Shown here one piece after another: positions 19,711-28,773 of a stretch of DNA of 60,315 bases (positions within the stretch are counted from its first letter, which is position 1; each line of letters opens with the position of its first letter). The notes under the pieces are model-generated. The model saw nothing but the letters and a program-made list of their open reading frames with translations, was not told the DNA's origin and did not search any database. Source of the DNA: Chlorobaculum sp. 24CR (GTDB lineage Bacteria > Bacteroidota > Chlorobiia > Chlorobiales > Chlorobiaceae); NCBI RefSeq assembly GCF_004118635.1, contig NZ_SDGU01000110.1, positions 1 to 60,315 on the forward strand, in the 5' to 3' direction. A program made the translations under genes and the position numbers.

Positions 19711-21350
19711 TTTTTTTGTGAGCCATGGAGCTTGCCGTTGAAAAAAAGCTCTTCTGAAGTAGGTGCGACAAATTTGTCTGTCGGAAGCTCCGGCATGGTG
19801 GTGCTGGCTTTGACCAGGGTGGGGCGAACAATGACCATGAGTTCGGTCTTCTGGCCATTTTTCTGGGTATCGCGAAAGAGTGCTCCAATAATGGGAATTT
19901 CACCCAGTAAGGGCACTTCATCGATCACATTGGTGAAATTGTCGAGCATAAGTCCGCCAATAACAAGGTTTTCACCTTCGTTCATCTGGACAGAGGTGGA
20001 CACGGTGCTGACTTTAAACGAGGGCATATTGGTGGCGCCCGGAATGAGCGGTTCTTTGTCAGGCTCGGAAAACTCTGGAACAACCTTGAGCGAAATGCGT
20101 CCGGCATCCAGCACAACCGGCGTAAAGCGTAACCCTACGCCATAGGTACGTTCGATATATTCGATGCGTCCCAGTGAGGAAGTACTTGGCAGATAAACCT
20201 TGCCTCCAACCAGGAAATACCCCTCTTTACCACTCATGGTGACAATGGTGGGCTCGGCCAGAACCTTGAACAGAGAGGGTTTGCGATCCGCGACAACTTT
20301 GATTCCGTTGGCCACGCCCAACCGGCCAAACAAGACGTTATTCAGCGTAGCGTTGCTGACGAACCCTGTCAAAAGGCTTCCTCCCTGTAAATCGCTCGAG
20401 GCCTTCCGGAAGCTTACGCCCAGAGATTCGAGAAAAGTCCTCGATACCTGGGCAATGCAGACTTCGAGTCGGACTTGCTGTGGATCGCGAATCTTGAGAA
20501 GGTTGACCATCCCTCGGGCACTGTCAGCTCCTGCAGAGGCGCTATTGGCCCCGCCAGACGAGCTGCTCATGCTCGTATTCACGCTTAAAATAGGGGTAGA
20601 GATGTTATTGTTCTCACCCAGGATGCCTTTCAATGCCGCAGGATCACTGCCAATAAGAGCGGATTCAGGATTGTCGCCCGGAACCGATCCACCCAGATAC
20701 GCTGTCACCAGACGGGTGACGCTGTCTGCAACCAGAGCGTCAGACACAGAGCCGGACAACACCAGCGCCTGGCCCCAGGAAAATATCTGAATGTCGTTCT
20801 CTTTCGGGAAAAGAACTTTCAGAAAGGCTTGCAGGGCGGTGGTGCCGCGGCTGACCTGTATTGGCGTGGAGGTTACGTTGCCATTTTGGCCCCATACAAC
20901 AAGGTTGGTCGATCCCAGTTTTTTGCCCAGCAGATAGATTTCGGAGCGGTTCATCATAATATAGTCGGCCACCTTGGGGTCGCCTACGGCAACGCGCCGG
21001 ATGGGTTGCCTGAACCGGTAAACTCTCGATTCGCCCAGAGGTACACGATAAATCGATGGCGCGTCCATTGCCGCCGTGCCTGTCGCGGGCGAAACCCATC
21101 TCCTCGCTGGCGCGGGTAACTCTTTTTTCGCAAAGGGCTTAGATGCGCTCTTTTTGGCGACTGGTTCAGGCAGGCTCTTTTTGGCAACGGGCGCGGGTGA
21201 GACCCATCTCTTTGCGGATACGGGTTTGTCCTGTTTGACAACGGGTTCAGGAGCGGCCACCGAGGCCGCGGGTAAAACACCGGCAAGCAGCGCTACAAGA
21301 GCACTCATCCTGCGGGCAGAACGCTTTAGGCATGTCAAATTCATGTGCAT
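19707..21350 (-). CDS. rcpA: Tad outer-membrane secretin RcpA/CpaC
   Basis: A 547-residue secretin that forms the outer-membrane channel for the Flp pilus. It has a signal peptide (about 1-32), then a Lys/Pro/Ala-rich stretch with repeated VSPAPVAKKS-like units (about 35-92). The periplasmic pilus/BON-like region follows (GESRVYRFRQPIRRVAVGDPKVADY), then the secretin core ending in the signature VPLLGEIPIIGALFRDTQ. A Ser/Gly/Ala-rich insert lies near 250-280. The charged repeat N-terminal to the secretin is more extended than in most relatives. Confidence 0.92.
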   Translation of the reverse strand: MHMNLTCLKRSARRMSALVALLAGVLPAASVAAPEPVVKQDKPVSAKRWVSPAPVAKKSLPEPVAKKSASKPFAKKELPAPARRWVSPATGTAAMDAPSIYRVPLGESRVYRFRQPIRRVAVGDPKVADYIMMNRSEIYLLGKKLGSTNLVVWGQNGNVTSTPIQVSRGTTALQAFLKVLFPKENDIQIFSWGQALVLSGSVSDALVADSVTRLVTAYLGGSVPGDNPESALIGSDPAALKGILGENNNISTPILSVNTSMSSSSGGANSASAGADSARGMVNLLKIRDPQQVRLEVCIAQVSRTFLESLGVSFRKASSDLQGGSLLTGFVSNATLNNVLFGRLGVANGIKVVADRKPSLFKVLAEPTIVTMSGKEGYFLVGGKVYLPSTSSLGRIEYIERTYGVGLRFTPVVLDAGRISLKVVPEFSEPDKEPLIPGATNMPSFKVSTVSTSVQMNEGENLVIGGLMLDNFTNVIDEVPLLGEIPIIGALFRDTQKNGQKTELMVIVRPTLVKASTTMPELPTDKFVAPTSEELFFNGKLHGSQKK

Positions 21351-21472
21351 TTTGGATAGTGCCCTGTTTGGTTAATCCGTTGTATCGAAAAGGACATCTT
21401 TTGCGCGCTGCATTGAATCAGGAATGGCGGATACTTCTTGATTCAATTTGAATCAATGAGCCAGACAAGCAG

Positions 21473-22276
21473 TTATTCGGCGGAAACTGGTCCCCGGCTG
21501 ATGCCCCGGATTTCATCGAGTCCGCTTTTATTGTGGGTAACAGCTCTTGTTTGCACATTAGTCGAAGGGGTGGTTGCGCGAGTGGTCTGTTGATAAACAA
21601 TATCTGACAGGCGCGCCCCCGGAGAGTCTATTTCGGCGGTGTCGAATTCGTTACGCAGGTCGAGCGAAAGCTTCCCGATGCTGCGAGCCAAGTCGAGCTT
21701 TTCGGCTTCAGACGGCGTAAGCTCAAGGGTGACGGCATTAACCACTTTCGGCTTCTCCTGTTCGGCAGTGGTCTCCTGCGCCACAGCCAGCACCTTGACG
21801 CGCGAAAGCACGGTTCTCGAAAACGGTTCATCGTCGGCGTCTTTGCCGCTCACCAGAACATCCACATAGCTGCCCGGCAAGGCAAATCCGGCAACCGCGA
21901 TAACCTCGTCCACTTTAACAGTGATGGCTCGCTTGCCTTCCGGGATGATTGAGGATAAGCCTCCAGCAGAGTTTTTCGGGGCCAGTTTGCCAGGTAACAC
22001 AGGCTCGCCGGGAATCATGGATACGCGAGCAATCCGACCAGCTACGTCGGTGGTTCGACCGAAAGCATTGAGCGGAACGACAGTGCCTGACCACTCAATG
22101 GCCTTGATCTGATTAGCCGTAATGGCTTTGCCTGCTTCGACAGGCTGCTCGACGATAACGACCCTGTTCCCCGAAGCTTGATCTTCAGTTTTGGTGGTGC
22201 CTACCCAGCGGGCAGCCATAAAAGCCGCCACCGCACCCAAGGTGAGCGCGATGGCGGCGAGTACTGGTAGTTTCAC
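21473..22276 (-). CDS. rcpC: Tad pilus assembly protein RcpC/CpaB
   Basis: A 267-residue periplasmic protein anchored by an N-terminal helix (VLAAIALTLGAVAAFMAARWV). It has a SAF domain (VVIVEQPVEAGKAITANQIKAIEW) and the CpaB core (KRAITVKVDEVIAVAGFALPGSYVDVLV). RcpC/CpaB associates with the secretin, and the SAF domain has been proposed to bind peptidoglycan. It lies between flp and rcpA; the 122-base gap before rcpA has no hairpin that would end the transcript. Confidence 0.9.
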   Translation of the reverse strand: MKLPVLAAIALTLGAVAAFMAARWVGTTKTEDQASGNRVVIVEQPVEAGKAITANQIKAIEWSGTVVPLNAFGRTTDVAGRIARVSMIPGEPVLPGKLAPKNSAGGLSSIIPEGKRAITVKVDEVIAVAGFALPGSYVDVLVSGKDADDEPFSRTVLSRVKVLAVAQETTAEQEKPKVVNAVTLELTPSEAEKLDLARSIGKLSLDLRNEFDTAEIDSPGARLSDIVYQQTTRATTPSTNVQTRAVTHNKSGLDEIRGISRGPVSAE

Positions 22277-22313
22277 TGCTTAGACAGTTGAAAAGTTTTT
22301 ACCCATAAAGTTA

Positions 22314-22523
22314 TTACAGATTATTGCCGATGTTGGTAAACAAACCAGCTATATTGCCCTTCAAAACAGTAAGAGATGAAACCAATGCTGCTGCAATCAA
22401 GGCGCCAACCAGGGCATACTCGATCATGGTGACACCTTTTTGTGATTCGATGCCGAAGCGCTCACTCAGTTTGGCTGACATAGCGGCAGCGAGCAGTTTA
22501 ATTGCGACAAACATGTTTGACAT
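22314..22523 (-). CDS. flp: Flp-family type IVb pilin (first copy)
   Basis: A 69-residue Flp prepilin. TadV cleavage after Gly30 (SQKG / VTMIEYALVGALIAAALV) would leave Glu at +5 and a single hydrophobic helix, the Flp hallmark. The Glu-Tyr pair (MIEY) of this family is present. A strong ribosome site (GGGAGGA) lies before ATG 22523. It is the first gene of the leftward tad operon, so the main promoter should lie just upstream in 22524-22800. A second pilin at 28561 shares the MSNMF start. Confidence 0.95.
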   Translation of the reverse strand: MSNMFVAIKLLAAAMSAKLSERFGIESQKGVTMIEYALVGALIAAALVSSLTVLKGNIAGLFTNIGNNL

Positions 22524-23062
22524 GGCTTTTTCCTCCCAATGAAAAATTAATAAATGATTATCCGGAATTTGAGATATCCGCCTATGGGGAGCGCTCTTAC
22601 GTATTATCTACTTTCTTGCATAAGGTCCCTCATAAGGCGGGTTGTACTACGGGTGTATTTTAGGTTAAAAAAATGTAAAATACAATAGTTATGTTTTGTG
22701 TGATATCATAAAAAAGCTCGCAGAGCTACCCCTGCTTGAGCGATTTATAATAAAGAAAAGAACTTAACCTGTGAATCTGTGATTCATTTTCAACAGATTG
22801 CTTTCGGTTGTTTGATAAATAACTTTTTGTTTAGATTAACTTATAAAAACAAAGTAGCGGTATCGTGGGCCTCGACCTTTAATCCTCTGGGAGGCGATGT
22901 TTTCTTCAACGTTTATTTTTTTTCCCATCTGCTGTTTTTTTCAGGAAGCCAGCTTTTTGATATGCCGCGCATTATAGAGAATACATATGTCTCGTATCTA
23001 TGCTTTTGTATAGGGTTCAATAGTCTTATTCGATCCTGCTCGTTAACGGGGGCGTTTCCATT

Positions 23063-23199
23063 ATTGCTCCGGCAACAAAAAATCGCAATCTTCTCTAAAA
23101 GAAGAAATTGGGCTAAAGCCCTTATTTATTTTGTCTTATCTATAAACCCCGGACTAAAGTCCAGGGCAATTGTTTAAGAGTTTTAATGACCGAAGTAAT
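23063..23199 (+). repeat. MITE-like repeat, copy A
   Basis: It begins ATTGCTCCGGCAAC and ends TTTTAATGACCGAAGTAAT, imperfect terminal inverted repeats. Inside lie two palindromes, GGGCTAAAGCCC and CCCCGGACTAAAGTCCAGGG. The same order of blocks occurs at 23280-23424 and, reversed, at 33539-33674. Confidence 0.65.
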
Positions 23200-23279
23200 A
23201 ACAGGTAGTTGGCATGAAAAACGGAGGGCCGTAATCTCGACCAGTTTTTTTATTTTTGCGCATCGGATATTGGATAATG

Positions 23280-23424
23280 ATTACTCCGGCAATAATAAAT
23301 CGCAAAAGTCACCGCAGAAAGAGATTGGGCTAACACATTGTTTTATTATGCTTTATCTATAAAATCCGTTCTGAAGGCTTCCGGGATGGGGCAATCGCGT
23401 AAGAATTTTAATGGCTGGAGTAAT
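23280..23424 (+). repeat. MITE-like repeat, copy B
   Basis: The ends ATTACTCCGGCAA and TGGCTGGAGTAAT are inverted repeats of 13 bases with two mismatches. Shared internal blocks are AAATCGCAAA, AAAGAGATTGGGCTAA and TTATCTATAAA. The internal palindromes have decayed, so this copy is older than the one at 33539. Confidence 0.65.
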
Positions 23425-23827
23425 GACGTGTCGCTCCGAAGCGCCGACGCGACACAAGAGAAGCGGGATTATCGCTATATAAACGGCAAATCTCTTCTTT
23501 CTGAACCGAAAATACGAGAATACCGGCGGATGGAAATTATGGCGTATCCGCTTCATCACGCATCGTGCTGGATAATGAGCGGAGTGATTACTCGTAAATT
23601 TGCCAAAAATTCAGCTATCCGCACAGGATATTTTGCTTACATTTATTCCCTAAGGGTAAAATACCCCGCTGCTTGCGGCGGGGTTCTTTATTCAGAAAAG
23701 TTTGCATCACATCCGTTCAGAAACAAACAGTATTATTTTTTATGAACTGGGATAGATTGTTGGACTTGTTAAGGCTGATTGTGATGCGGCCTCTTATTTA
23801 AGGAGCTTTTCTGCGCAAAAAAAACAA

Positions 23828-24529
23828 ATGACCCCAATGTCTATTCAAAAAACAAACGACAATCAGCATACATCCCGCATCAAGGATATTATCATCCGGT
23901 CGCTCGCCGGGGTGCTTTTCGCTTTTTCAGCAGGGGCGAGCTTTCGGATCGGCTTTACGCATTTGAAAGGATTCGATCTGACCAATCCAAGTATCGAGGT
24001 TTTGGGAAAATCCTTGTCCGTATTTTCCATTGGGCTTTACGGAATGATGGTTGCTATTCTTTATGTGGTGCGGCTGCGCACCAAGTCAAAATCCGCAGGA
24101 ATAGTGCCATCGATGGCTGCGCTATTGGGTGCGTTTATGCTTTTTGCGCTGCTTTTGATCGGCCCTTGCGAGAATCTGCCATTATGGGCGCGGATATTGT
24201 CGAGCGCATTGCTCGCTTCAGGAAATGTTGGCGCGATTGTGGTTTTGTTTTGGCTGGGGCGATCGTTTTCGATTTTGCCCGAAGGCAGAAAGCTTATTAC
24301 AACCGGACCATACGCCATCGTTCGTCACCCGCTCTATTTGATTGAGGCGGTTGGCACGCTGGGGACAATCATCAATTTCTGGTCGTGGCAAGCCGTGCTG
24401 CTTTTCGCTGCGCAAATCGCGATGCAATTTACCCGAATGCATTATGAAGAAAAGGTTTTGACGAAAACTTTTCCCGAATATGCTGACTATGCCGCTCAAA
24501 CGAGGCGGGTTATTCCGTGGATTTATTAA
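23828..24529 (+). CDS. isoprenylcysteine/phospholipid methyltransferase-like membrane protein
   Basis: A 233-residue membrane protein with about six hydrophobic segments. The C-terminal half carries the ICMT/PEMT fold signature: GRSFSILPEGRKLITTGPYAIVRHPLY, then the closing block HYEEKVLTKTFPEYADYAAQTRRVIPWIY. These enzymes methylate lipids or small thiols with S-adenosylmethionine; the bacterial substrate is usually unknown. ATG 23828 was taken as start, with ATG 23837 as an alternative. It is convergent with the glycosyltransferase gene at 24626 and stands alone between the two pilin loci. Confidence 0.82.
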   Translation: MTPMSIQKTNDNQHTSRIKDIIIRSLAGVLFAFSAGASFRIGFTHLKGFDLTNPSIEVLGKSLSVFSIGLYGMMVAILYVVRLRTKSKSAGIVPSMAALLGAFMLFALLLIGPCENLPLWARILSSALLASGNVGAIVVLFWLGRSFSILPEGRKLITTGPYAIVRHPLYLIEAVGTLGTIINFWSWQAVLLFAAQIAMQFTRMHYEEKVLTKTFPEYADYAAQTRRVIPWIY

Positions 24530-24625
24530 GCGCAGGCTTGATTTCATCAAAAAGAACAATTTGGCGTTCTGATAATATTGCCGTGAACGCCGATATACTG
24601 CCAGATTACCACCCGTTATCCCGGA

Positions 24626-26227
24626 TCAGCTTATAGCTTCTCTTGTTGAAATGATCGACGAATCGGAATTTTTGGAAAGACAGGTATCCTGGGAAATGGA
24701 AAGGAAGGCTCTATCGACACCGTTGTTTGAAAAATATTCGTGGCCTTTTTCTTTCGCATCTTTCAGTAACAGCTTCAGTGAGCGCTTCGGCTTGGCGACC
24801 AGATAAATCTGATAGGAAAAAAGAGAACGACTCAGACTGATTAGCCACCGGTTTACTGTTGTAAGCCAGCCTGAGAGATAGTTATCACCTAATGCCAGCT
24901 TAACAGGCGCAGGAATGCCTTCCATGCGTATGACGTCAAAGCCAGCTTGTTCAAACACTCTTTTGAACGTTTTGAAAGTGAATAAACGAGTATGCGTCAG
25001 GTCCAGGATTCCCCTTTTTCCATAATTGAACTGGCCTAATAAAAGCAATGCTCTGATCGGGAAAAAAGCAATATTTCCGGTACTGGCAATGACCCTCGAA
25101 TCTGGAGAAAAATGACAAGCGGAATAAATTTTATCAAGAAAGCATTCTGGTTGAGCCAGGTGTTCAAGCACATCGTGCATAAGTATAAAATCATAATCAC
25201 CCGGCATTACAGGGAACGGGTCATAATTAAGATTGCATCGGTAGAATGGAAAGGTGATTTTATTCTCGTCATTCGGCGAGAACTGATCCACTCCGCATAC
25301 GTGGCAAAAATTATTGCTCAACTCTTTTAAAAGCGCCCCCGATCCGCAGCCGAACTCAAGAACTTTAGCACCAGTAGGAATGCTTTTCAGTGTGCGCCGG
25401 GATGGGCTGTCGATGTCCAGTTTAGCCTCGTAATGTTCGCTGCCATTATGTCGCTGAGCAATATCGTACTTGCGATCGTAAAAGAGGCCAAGGCTCTGCA
25501 TCCTCGCTTTGATTGTCGCAATGGTTACATCTAAAGCATATCTCATCCCATTCACATAGCAGATTTCATCCCCATAATAGGTTGGTATTGGGCGCTCTGC
25601 AATACGGAATCCATAAAATAGTAACTGGATTATTATTTCGGTATCAAAATGAAAGTCGGGTGTATTCAAATGAAAAGGGATCTGCTTCAGTGCCTTTACG
25701 GAGTACACTCTGTAACCAGAGTGAAATTCGCTGAGAGAGGTTTTCAATATGACATTCTGAATGAATGTCAATATTTTGTTTCCAGCATATTTATAGAGAG
25801 GCATGCCGCCTTTTACCGCTCCGAAATGAGTAAGCATTCTTGATCCGAATACTGCGTCGGCTTCACCGTTTAAAACAGGCTTCACCAAATCTTTCAAGCA
25901 TTCTGGAGCATATTGACCATCGCCGTGCAATAGTGCGACACAATCGAAATTACGCTCAACAGCGAATTGGTATCCGATCTTCTGATTTCCACCATATCCC
26001 TGGTTTTCAGGGTTTACAAAAATATGAGTAGTAAATTTAATTTCCTTATCCTTTATTGTTTTTATACAACGTAATACCGTATTGTCCGATGATTGATCGT
26101 CTATAATCAACACTTCGATTTCATATTCATCCTGAAGATCAGAAGGGATGCGCATAAGTACGTTTTCAATCGTGCTCTCTGCATTATAGGCTACTATAAA
26201 TATTAAAATCTTATTTTTTTGACTCAT
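24626..26227 (-). CDS. family 2 glycosyltransferase fused to a SAM-dependent methyltransferase
   Basis: A 533-residue two-domain protein. Residues about 1-240 are a GT2 (dolichol-phosphate-mannose-synthase-like) transferase: FIVAYNAESTIENVL, EVLIIDDQSSDNTV, LHGDGQYAPE, FGSRML. Residues about 265-430 are a class I methyltransferase: VLEFGCGSGALLKEL, VCGVDQ, YDFILMHDVLEHL. The two activities in one chain suggest transfer and methylation of a sugar, or of its lipid carrier. It starts 35 bases after the large membrane glycosyltransferase-like gene and is probably co-transcribed with it. Confidence 0.85.
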   Translation of the reverse strand: MSQKNKILIFIVAYNAESTIENVLMRIPSDLQDEYEIEVLIIDDQSSDNTVLRCIKTIKDKEIKFTTHIFVNPENQGYGGNQKIGYQFAVERNFDCVALLHGDGQYAPECLKDLVKPVLNGEADAVFGSRMLTHFGAVKGGMPLYKYAGNKILTFIQNVILKTSLSEFHSGYRVYSVKALKQIPFHLNTPDFHFDTEIIIQLLFYGFRIAERPIPTYYGDEICYVNGMRYALDVTIATIKARMQSLGLFYDRKYDIAQRHNGSEHYEAKLDIDSPSRRTLKSIPTGAKVLEFGCGSGALLKELSNNFCHVCGVDQFSPNDENKITFPFYRCNLNYDPFPVMPGDYDFILMHDVLEHLAQPECFLDKIYSACHFSPDSRVIASTGNIAFFPIRALLLLGQFNYGKRGILDLTHTRLFTFKTFKRVFEQAGFDVIRMEGIPAPVKLALGDNYLSGWLTTVNRWLISLSRSLFSYQIYLVAKPKRSLKLLLKDAKEKGHEYFSNNGVDRAFLSISQDTCLSKNSDSSIISTREAIS

Positions 26228-26262
26228 TATATAAAGTTCATTTTAAGAGAAAAATATCGATA

Positions 26263-27204
26263 TTATTCTTTAACCTTAAAAACTTTTATCTTGCCTTCAA
26301 GACTTTTTGGTGTCGGATAGGCTTGAAGCCAAGCCGGGATATTTCCTTTCCAAAGTTGATGATGAAATATATTGTCTGATTCTTCAGCATTATTACTAAT
26401 ATCAATAAAATAATCACAAATCCCGCACTCCGGTCGGCCTATTATTATTACCTGTATTCCTCTTTGCTGGACAATCATATGGGCATCATCCTGCTTTTTC
26501 GCATTCATGAAGTGATAGGTGTCGAGTATTCCGGAAGTATTTCGGTGTGATGGCGTACCTATCACTTCATGATGGGTTTTGCAAAGCAGTAGCGGTCCAA
26601 GGTAGATGCTTGTTAGTATCCGTTTTGGTGTGTTTTTTAATAATTGATCATTGTTGAGATATTGGCATATTTGAGATAAAAATTTTTTGTCATATACTAA
26701 ATAGCCTTGGTCTTTAGAACTAAAAAGCATGTTTGGCGCCACAAAGGCATAACAGCATATCAAAATAAAACACGTTCTGACAAACCTGTAATATGACCGG
26801 CCAGTATTATTCTTGATAAAGATATAAAAATGAGAAATGCCATACGATATGGGGATGAGAGCGCACAGCATAGCATATGCGATCATGCGATACATCAAAG
26901 CTGACAGAAAGATATAAGCTATACTTATGAATGTTATAAATAACCAGGCTTGTCTTTTTTTTGTGTGCTTGCGAAAAGCAAGAGAAATGCCGAGAGGCAC
27001 TGCTGGCAGCGTCATTGCCCAAAAGGCATAAGATAATTTTTGGTGAATATTATTCCCTGAAAACAATCCGGTAAATTCATTCGTTTGATTTAAATAAATT
27101 AATTTAATTGCCGGGCTTATGTCGGAAAGTGGATTTTTAAAAAAAAAAGGAAATAAATCAAGCATGAACAAGAAGCAGACTATAGCTCCGGTTGTTGCTA
27201 TCAA
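26263..27204 (-). CDS. C-terminal part of a split membrane glycosyltransferase-like protein
   Basis: This is the second half of one gene whose first half is 27353-28114. The frame is open upstream of the nominal TTG start at 27204, back to the T7 tract at 27355-27361. Removing one T joins MFF of the first half to DTRYDELINIVYDRIS here and gives a single protein of about 616 residues. This part has about six membrane helices and ends in a soluble region with IIGRPECGICDYF (about 270). It does not look like an independent gene. Confidence 0.6.
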   Translation of the reverse strand: MIATTGAIVCFLFMLDLFPFFFKNPLSDISPAIKLIYLNQTNEFTGLFSGNNIHQKLSYAFWAMTLPAVPLGISLAFRKHTKKRQAWLFITFISIAYIFLSALMYRMIAYAMLCALIPISYGISHFYIFIKNNTGRSYYRFVRTCFILICCYAFVAPNMLFSSKDQGYLVYDKKFLSQICQYLNNDQLLKNTPKRILTSIYLGPLLLCKTHHEVIGTPSHRNTSGILDTYHFMNAKKQDDAHMIVQQRGIQVIIIGRPECGICDYFIDISNNAEESDNIFHHQLWKGNIPAWLQAYPTPKSLEGKIKVFKVKE

Positions 27205-27352
27205 GATACGTCTTTTTTTGTTTTTCAGGAGGTTGCTCCATTTACTTAAAAGAGCGGTAAGAATCCAAAAAGAAGTGATGATCGCGAATAAGAAAATATG
27301 AACTATAGAGATTCGATCATATACAATATTTATTAGTTCATCATATCTTGTA

Positions 27353-28114
27353 TCAAAAAAACATTGCCAGTGAAGTTGTTAATAGTAGCGAGAGAGAAAA
27401 GACAAGATTTTTGATTTCATGGTTTGTTCCTTCAATAATCCACGCAAGCCCAAAGAACGCACTGGCTATAAGAATAATAGTAATGTTTTCCAGTCCAGAC
27501 CACAGAGATATCCCGCCTACAATACCACAAAGCGAAAACCATTTCGAGTTCTCATTCATAATTGACTTGAGAATTAAAGCTACAAACAAAGAGAATAGAA
27601 AAATTTGAGCCCCATGGTGATCTGGTACTCCCATATCAAAAATGCCAAAAAGATATAATTGAAAAGGAAAGAGAATTCCAAAAATCGAGGCTCGTAAATC
27701 CCCGACCAAATCACGCAAGCTCCAGAAAAGAACGAGAAAAGTAAGTATATGTAATAGCGGATTAATAATAATTGACCACCATAAAAGCGCGACGTTAAAA
27801 TTAACAAAAAATGATCCTATATATGCGCCGACATATAATAGTAGATCAAACGCGGATGTCCAGTGAAGGGTTTCGCCATAGGGGGCATTGCTGCGGTAAA
27901 GAGTTGTGTGAAATGTATTTCCATAATTATATAAATCTTTTACTCTTACAAGATGCCAGTATCCGTCAAAATCGCGTAACGTGATCTGTTGCAATATCAA
28001 GTCGTGATAGTTAAAGAATATCACCATATGGAATAATAAAATCATCATGACTATGAAAAAAGGATGATACCCTTTATCGTCGTCTGTCTTGTATTTCAAA
28101 TTTATATCGGTCAT
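27353..28114 (-). CDS. N-terminal part of a split STT3/GT-C-type membrane protein
   Basis: 253 residues with many membrane helices. The first external loop contains RDFDGYWHLVRVKDLYNYGN and a later loop contains GVPDHHGAQ. This DxxxHxxR plus DHH pattern resembles the catalytic side of STT3/PglB-like and related GT-C glycosyltransferases that use polyprenyl-linked sugars. The frame stops at TGA right after ATG TTT TTT T, a T7 tract at 27355-27361, with the continuation at 26263-27352 in another frame. The cause may be a sequencing error, true inactivation or phase variation. The location suggests a role in surface glycosylation. Confidence 0.65.
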   Translation of the reverse strand: MTDINLKYKTDDDKGYHPFFIVMMILLFHMVIFFNYHDLILQQITLRDFDGYWHLVRVKDLYNYGNTFHTTLYRSNAPYGETLHWTSAFDLLLYVGAYIGSFFVNFNVALLWWSIIINPLLHILTFLVLFWSLRDLVGDLRASIFGILFPFQLYLFGIFDMGVPDHHGAQIFLFSLFVALILKSIMNENSKWFSLCGIVGGISLWSGLENITIILIASAFFGLAWIIEGTNHEIKNLVFSLSLLLTTSLAMFF

Positions 28115-28560
28115 TTTTTTAAACTCACTCTAAAGGTTTTAAGCCCGTTATGTTATTTTAACTAACCGCCTGCAATATTTCAAATTATTGCTCGTCGATT
28201 AAGCTTTGAAATAACAAGAGCTTCTAATAGCAAGAATGCGTATGACAGTCTCAGCGATAAAGGGGAAGGATAGCACTTTATATAGGTAATGTATTGTATA
28301 TATAAATAAATTATAGTTATTGTCGATAGGCTTGGCAAGTCAATATGGCAGTGAGGTGATTGATCGAATGGCTGGTCATGGAGAGTTGCTGATAAAAAAA
28401 TTGCCGATACGGTGGATTTCAGCGGCATCGCCCCTCTGATCGGGAATCAGAAGCGTTTTCAAGCGCTAATTCTCCATCAAAATCGGTTATTGCTCCGGCA
28501 ACAATAAATCGCAAAGAGATCCCGGAGATGAGGCTGTCGTTCTGAATAAAACGAAGCCTG
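28115..28560. other. AT-rich intergenic region between the split gene and the second pilin
   Basis: No gene was recognised. A truncated MITE-like repeat lies at 28489-28520, close to the pilin stop. The rest should include the promoter of the leftward membrane-protein and glycosyltransferase genes. Confidence 0.4.
28489..28520 (+). repeat. MITE-like repeat, truncated copy D
   Basis: ATTGCTCCGGCAACAATAAA followed by TCGCAAAGAGAT matches the left end of the repeat at 23063 and 23280. The internal palindromes and right end are missing. Confidence 0.6.
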
Positions 28561-28773
28561 TCAGGGAAACGCATTGATGGCCGTAGTAAACAGATCGGCG
28601 ATTACATCCTTCAGGGCTTGAGCAGACCCAACCAGAGCGGCGGCGATCAAGAGGCCGAGCAAGCCGTATTCCATTGTAATGACGCCTTTTTCTGGTCTGA
28701 AGTTTGACCACTTGTTAAGGGTAGTTTGTATCGACTCAATGGCCAATTGAATGACGAAAAACATGTTTGACAT
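28561..28773 (-). CDS. flp: Flp-family type IVb pilin (second copy)
   Basis: A 70-residue Flp prepilin whose first four residues match the pilin at 22314. Cleavage after Gly30 (RPEKG / VITMEYGLLGLLIAAALVG) leaves Glu at +5. A purine-rich ribosome site containing a G8 run lies upstream of ATG 28773. The mature part differs clearly from the first pilin, so this is an older paralogue and may be an alternative or minor subunit. It is 6 kb from the tad operon but could be matured by the same TadV. Confidence 0.92.
   Translation of the reverse strand: MSNMFFVIQLAIESIQTTLNKWSNFRPEKGVITMEYGLLGLLIAAALVGSAQALKDVIADLFTTAINAFP

Larger units (their letters stand above)
22524..23827. other. AT-rich intergenic region with two MITE-like repeats
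   Basis: No convincing gene lies in these 1.3 kb. The left part should hold the flp/tad promoter. Two copies of a MITE-like repeat lie at 23063-23199 and 23280-23424 (listed separately). A 7-bp stem (23663-23669 with 23678-23684) followed by a T-rich stretch could be a weak plus-strand terminator. The short reading frames across this region run through the repeats and look non-coding. Confidence 0.5.

Noticed and set aside
22779-23745. Frames of 130-135 codons in the 22.8-23.7 kb gap
   Set aside because: They run through MITE-like repeats, lack ribosome sites and have non-coding composition.
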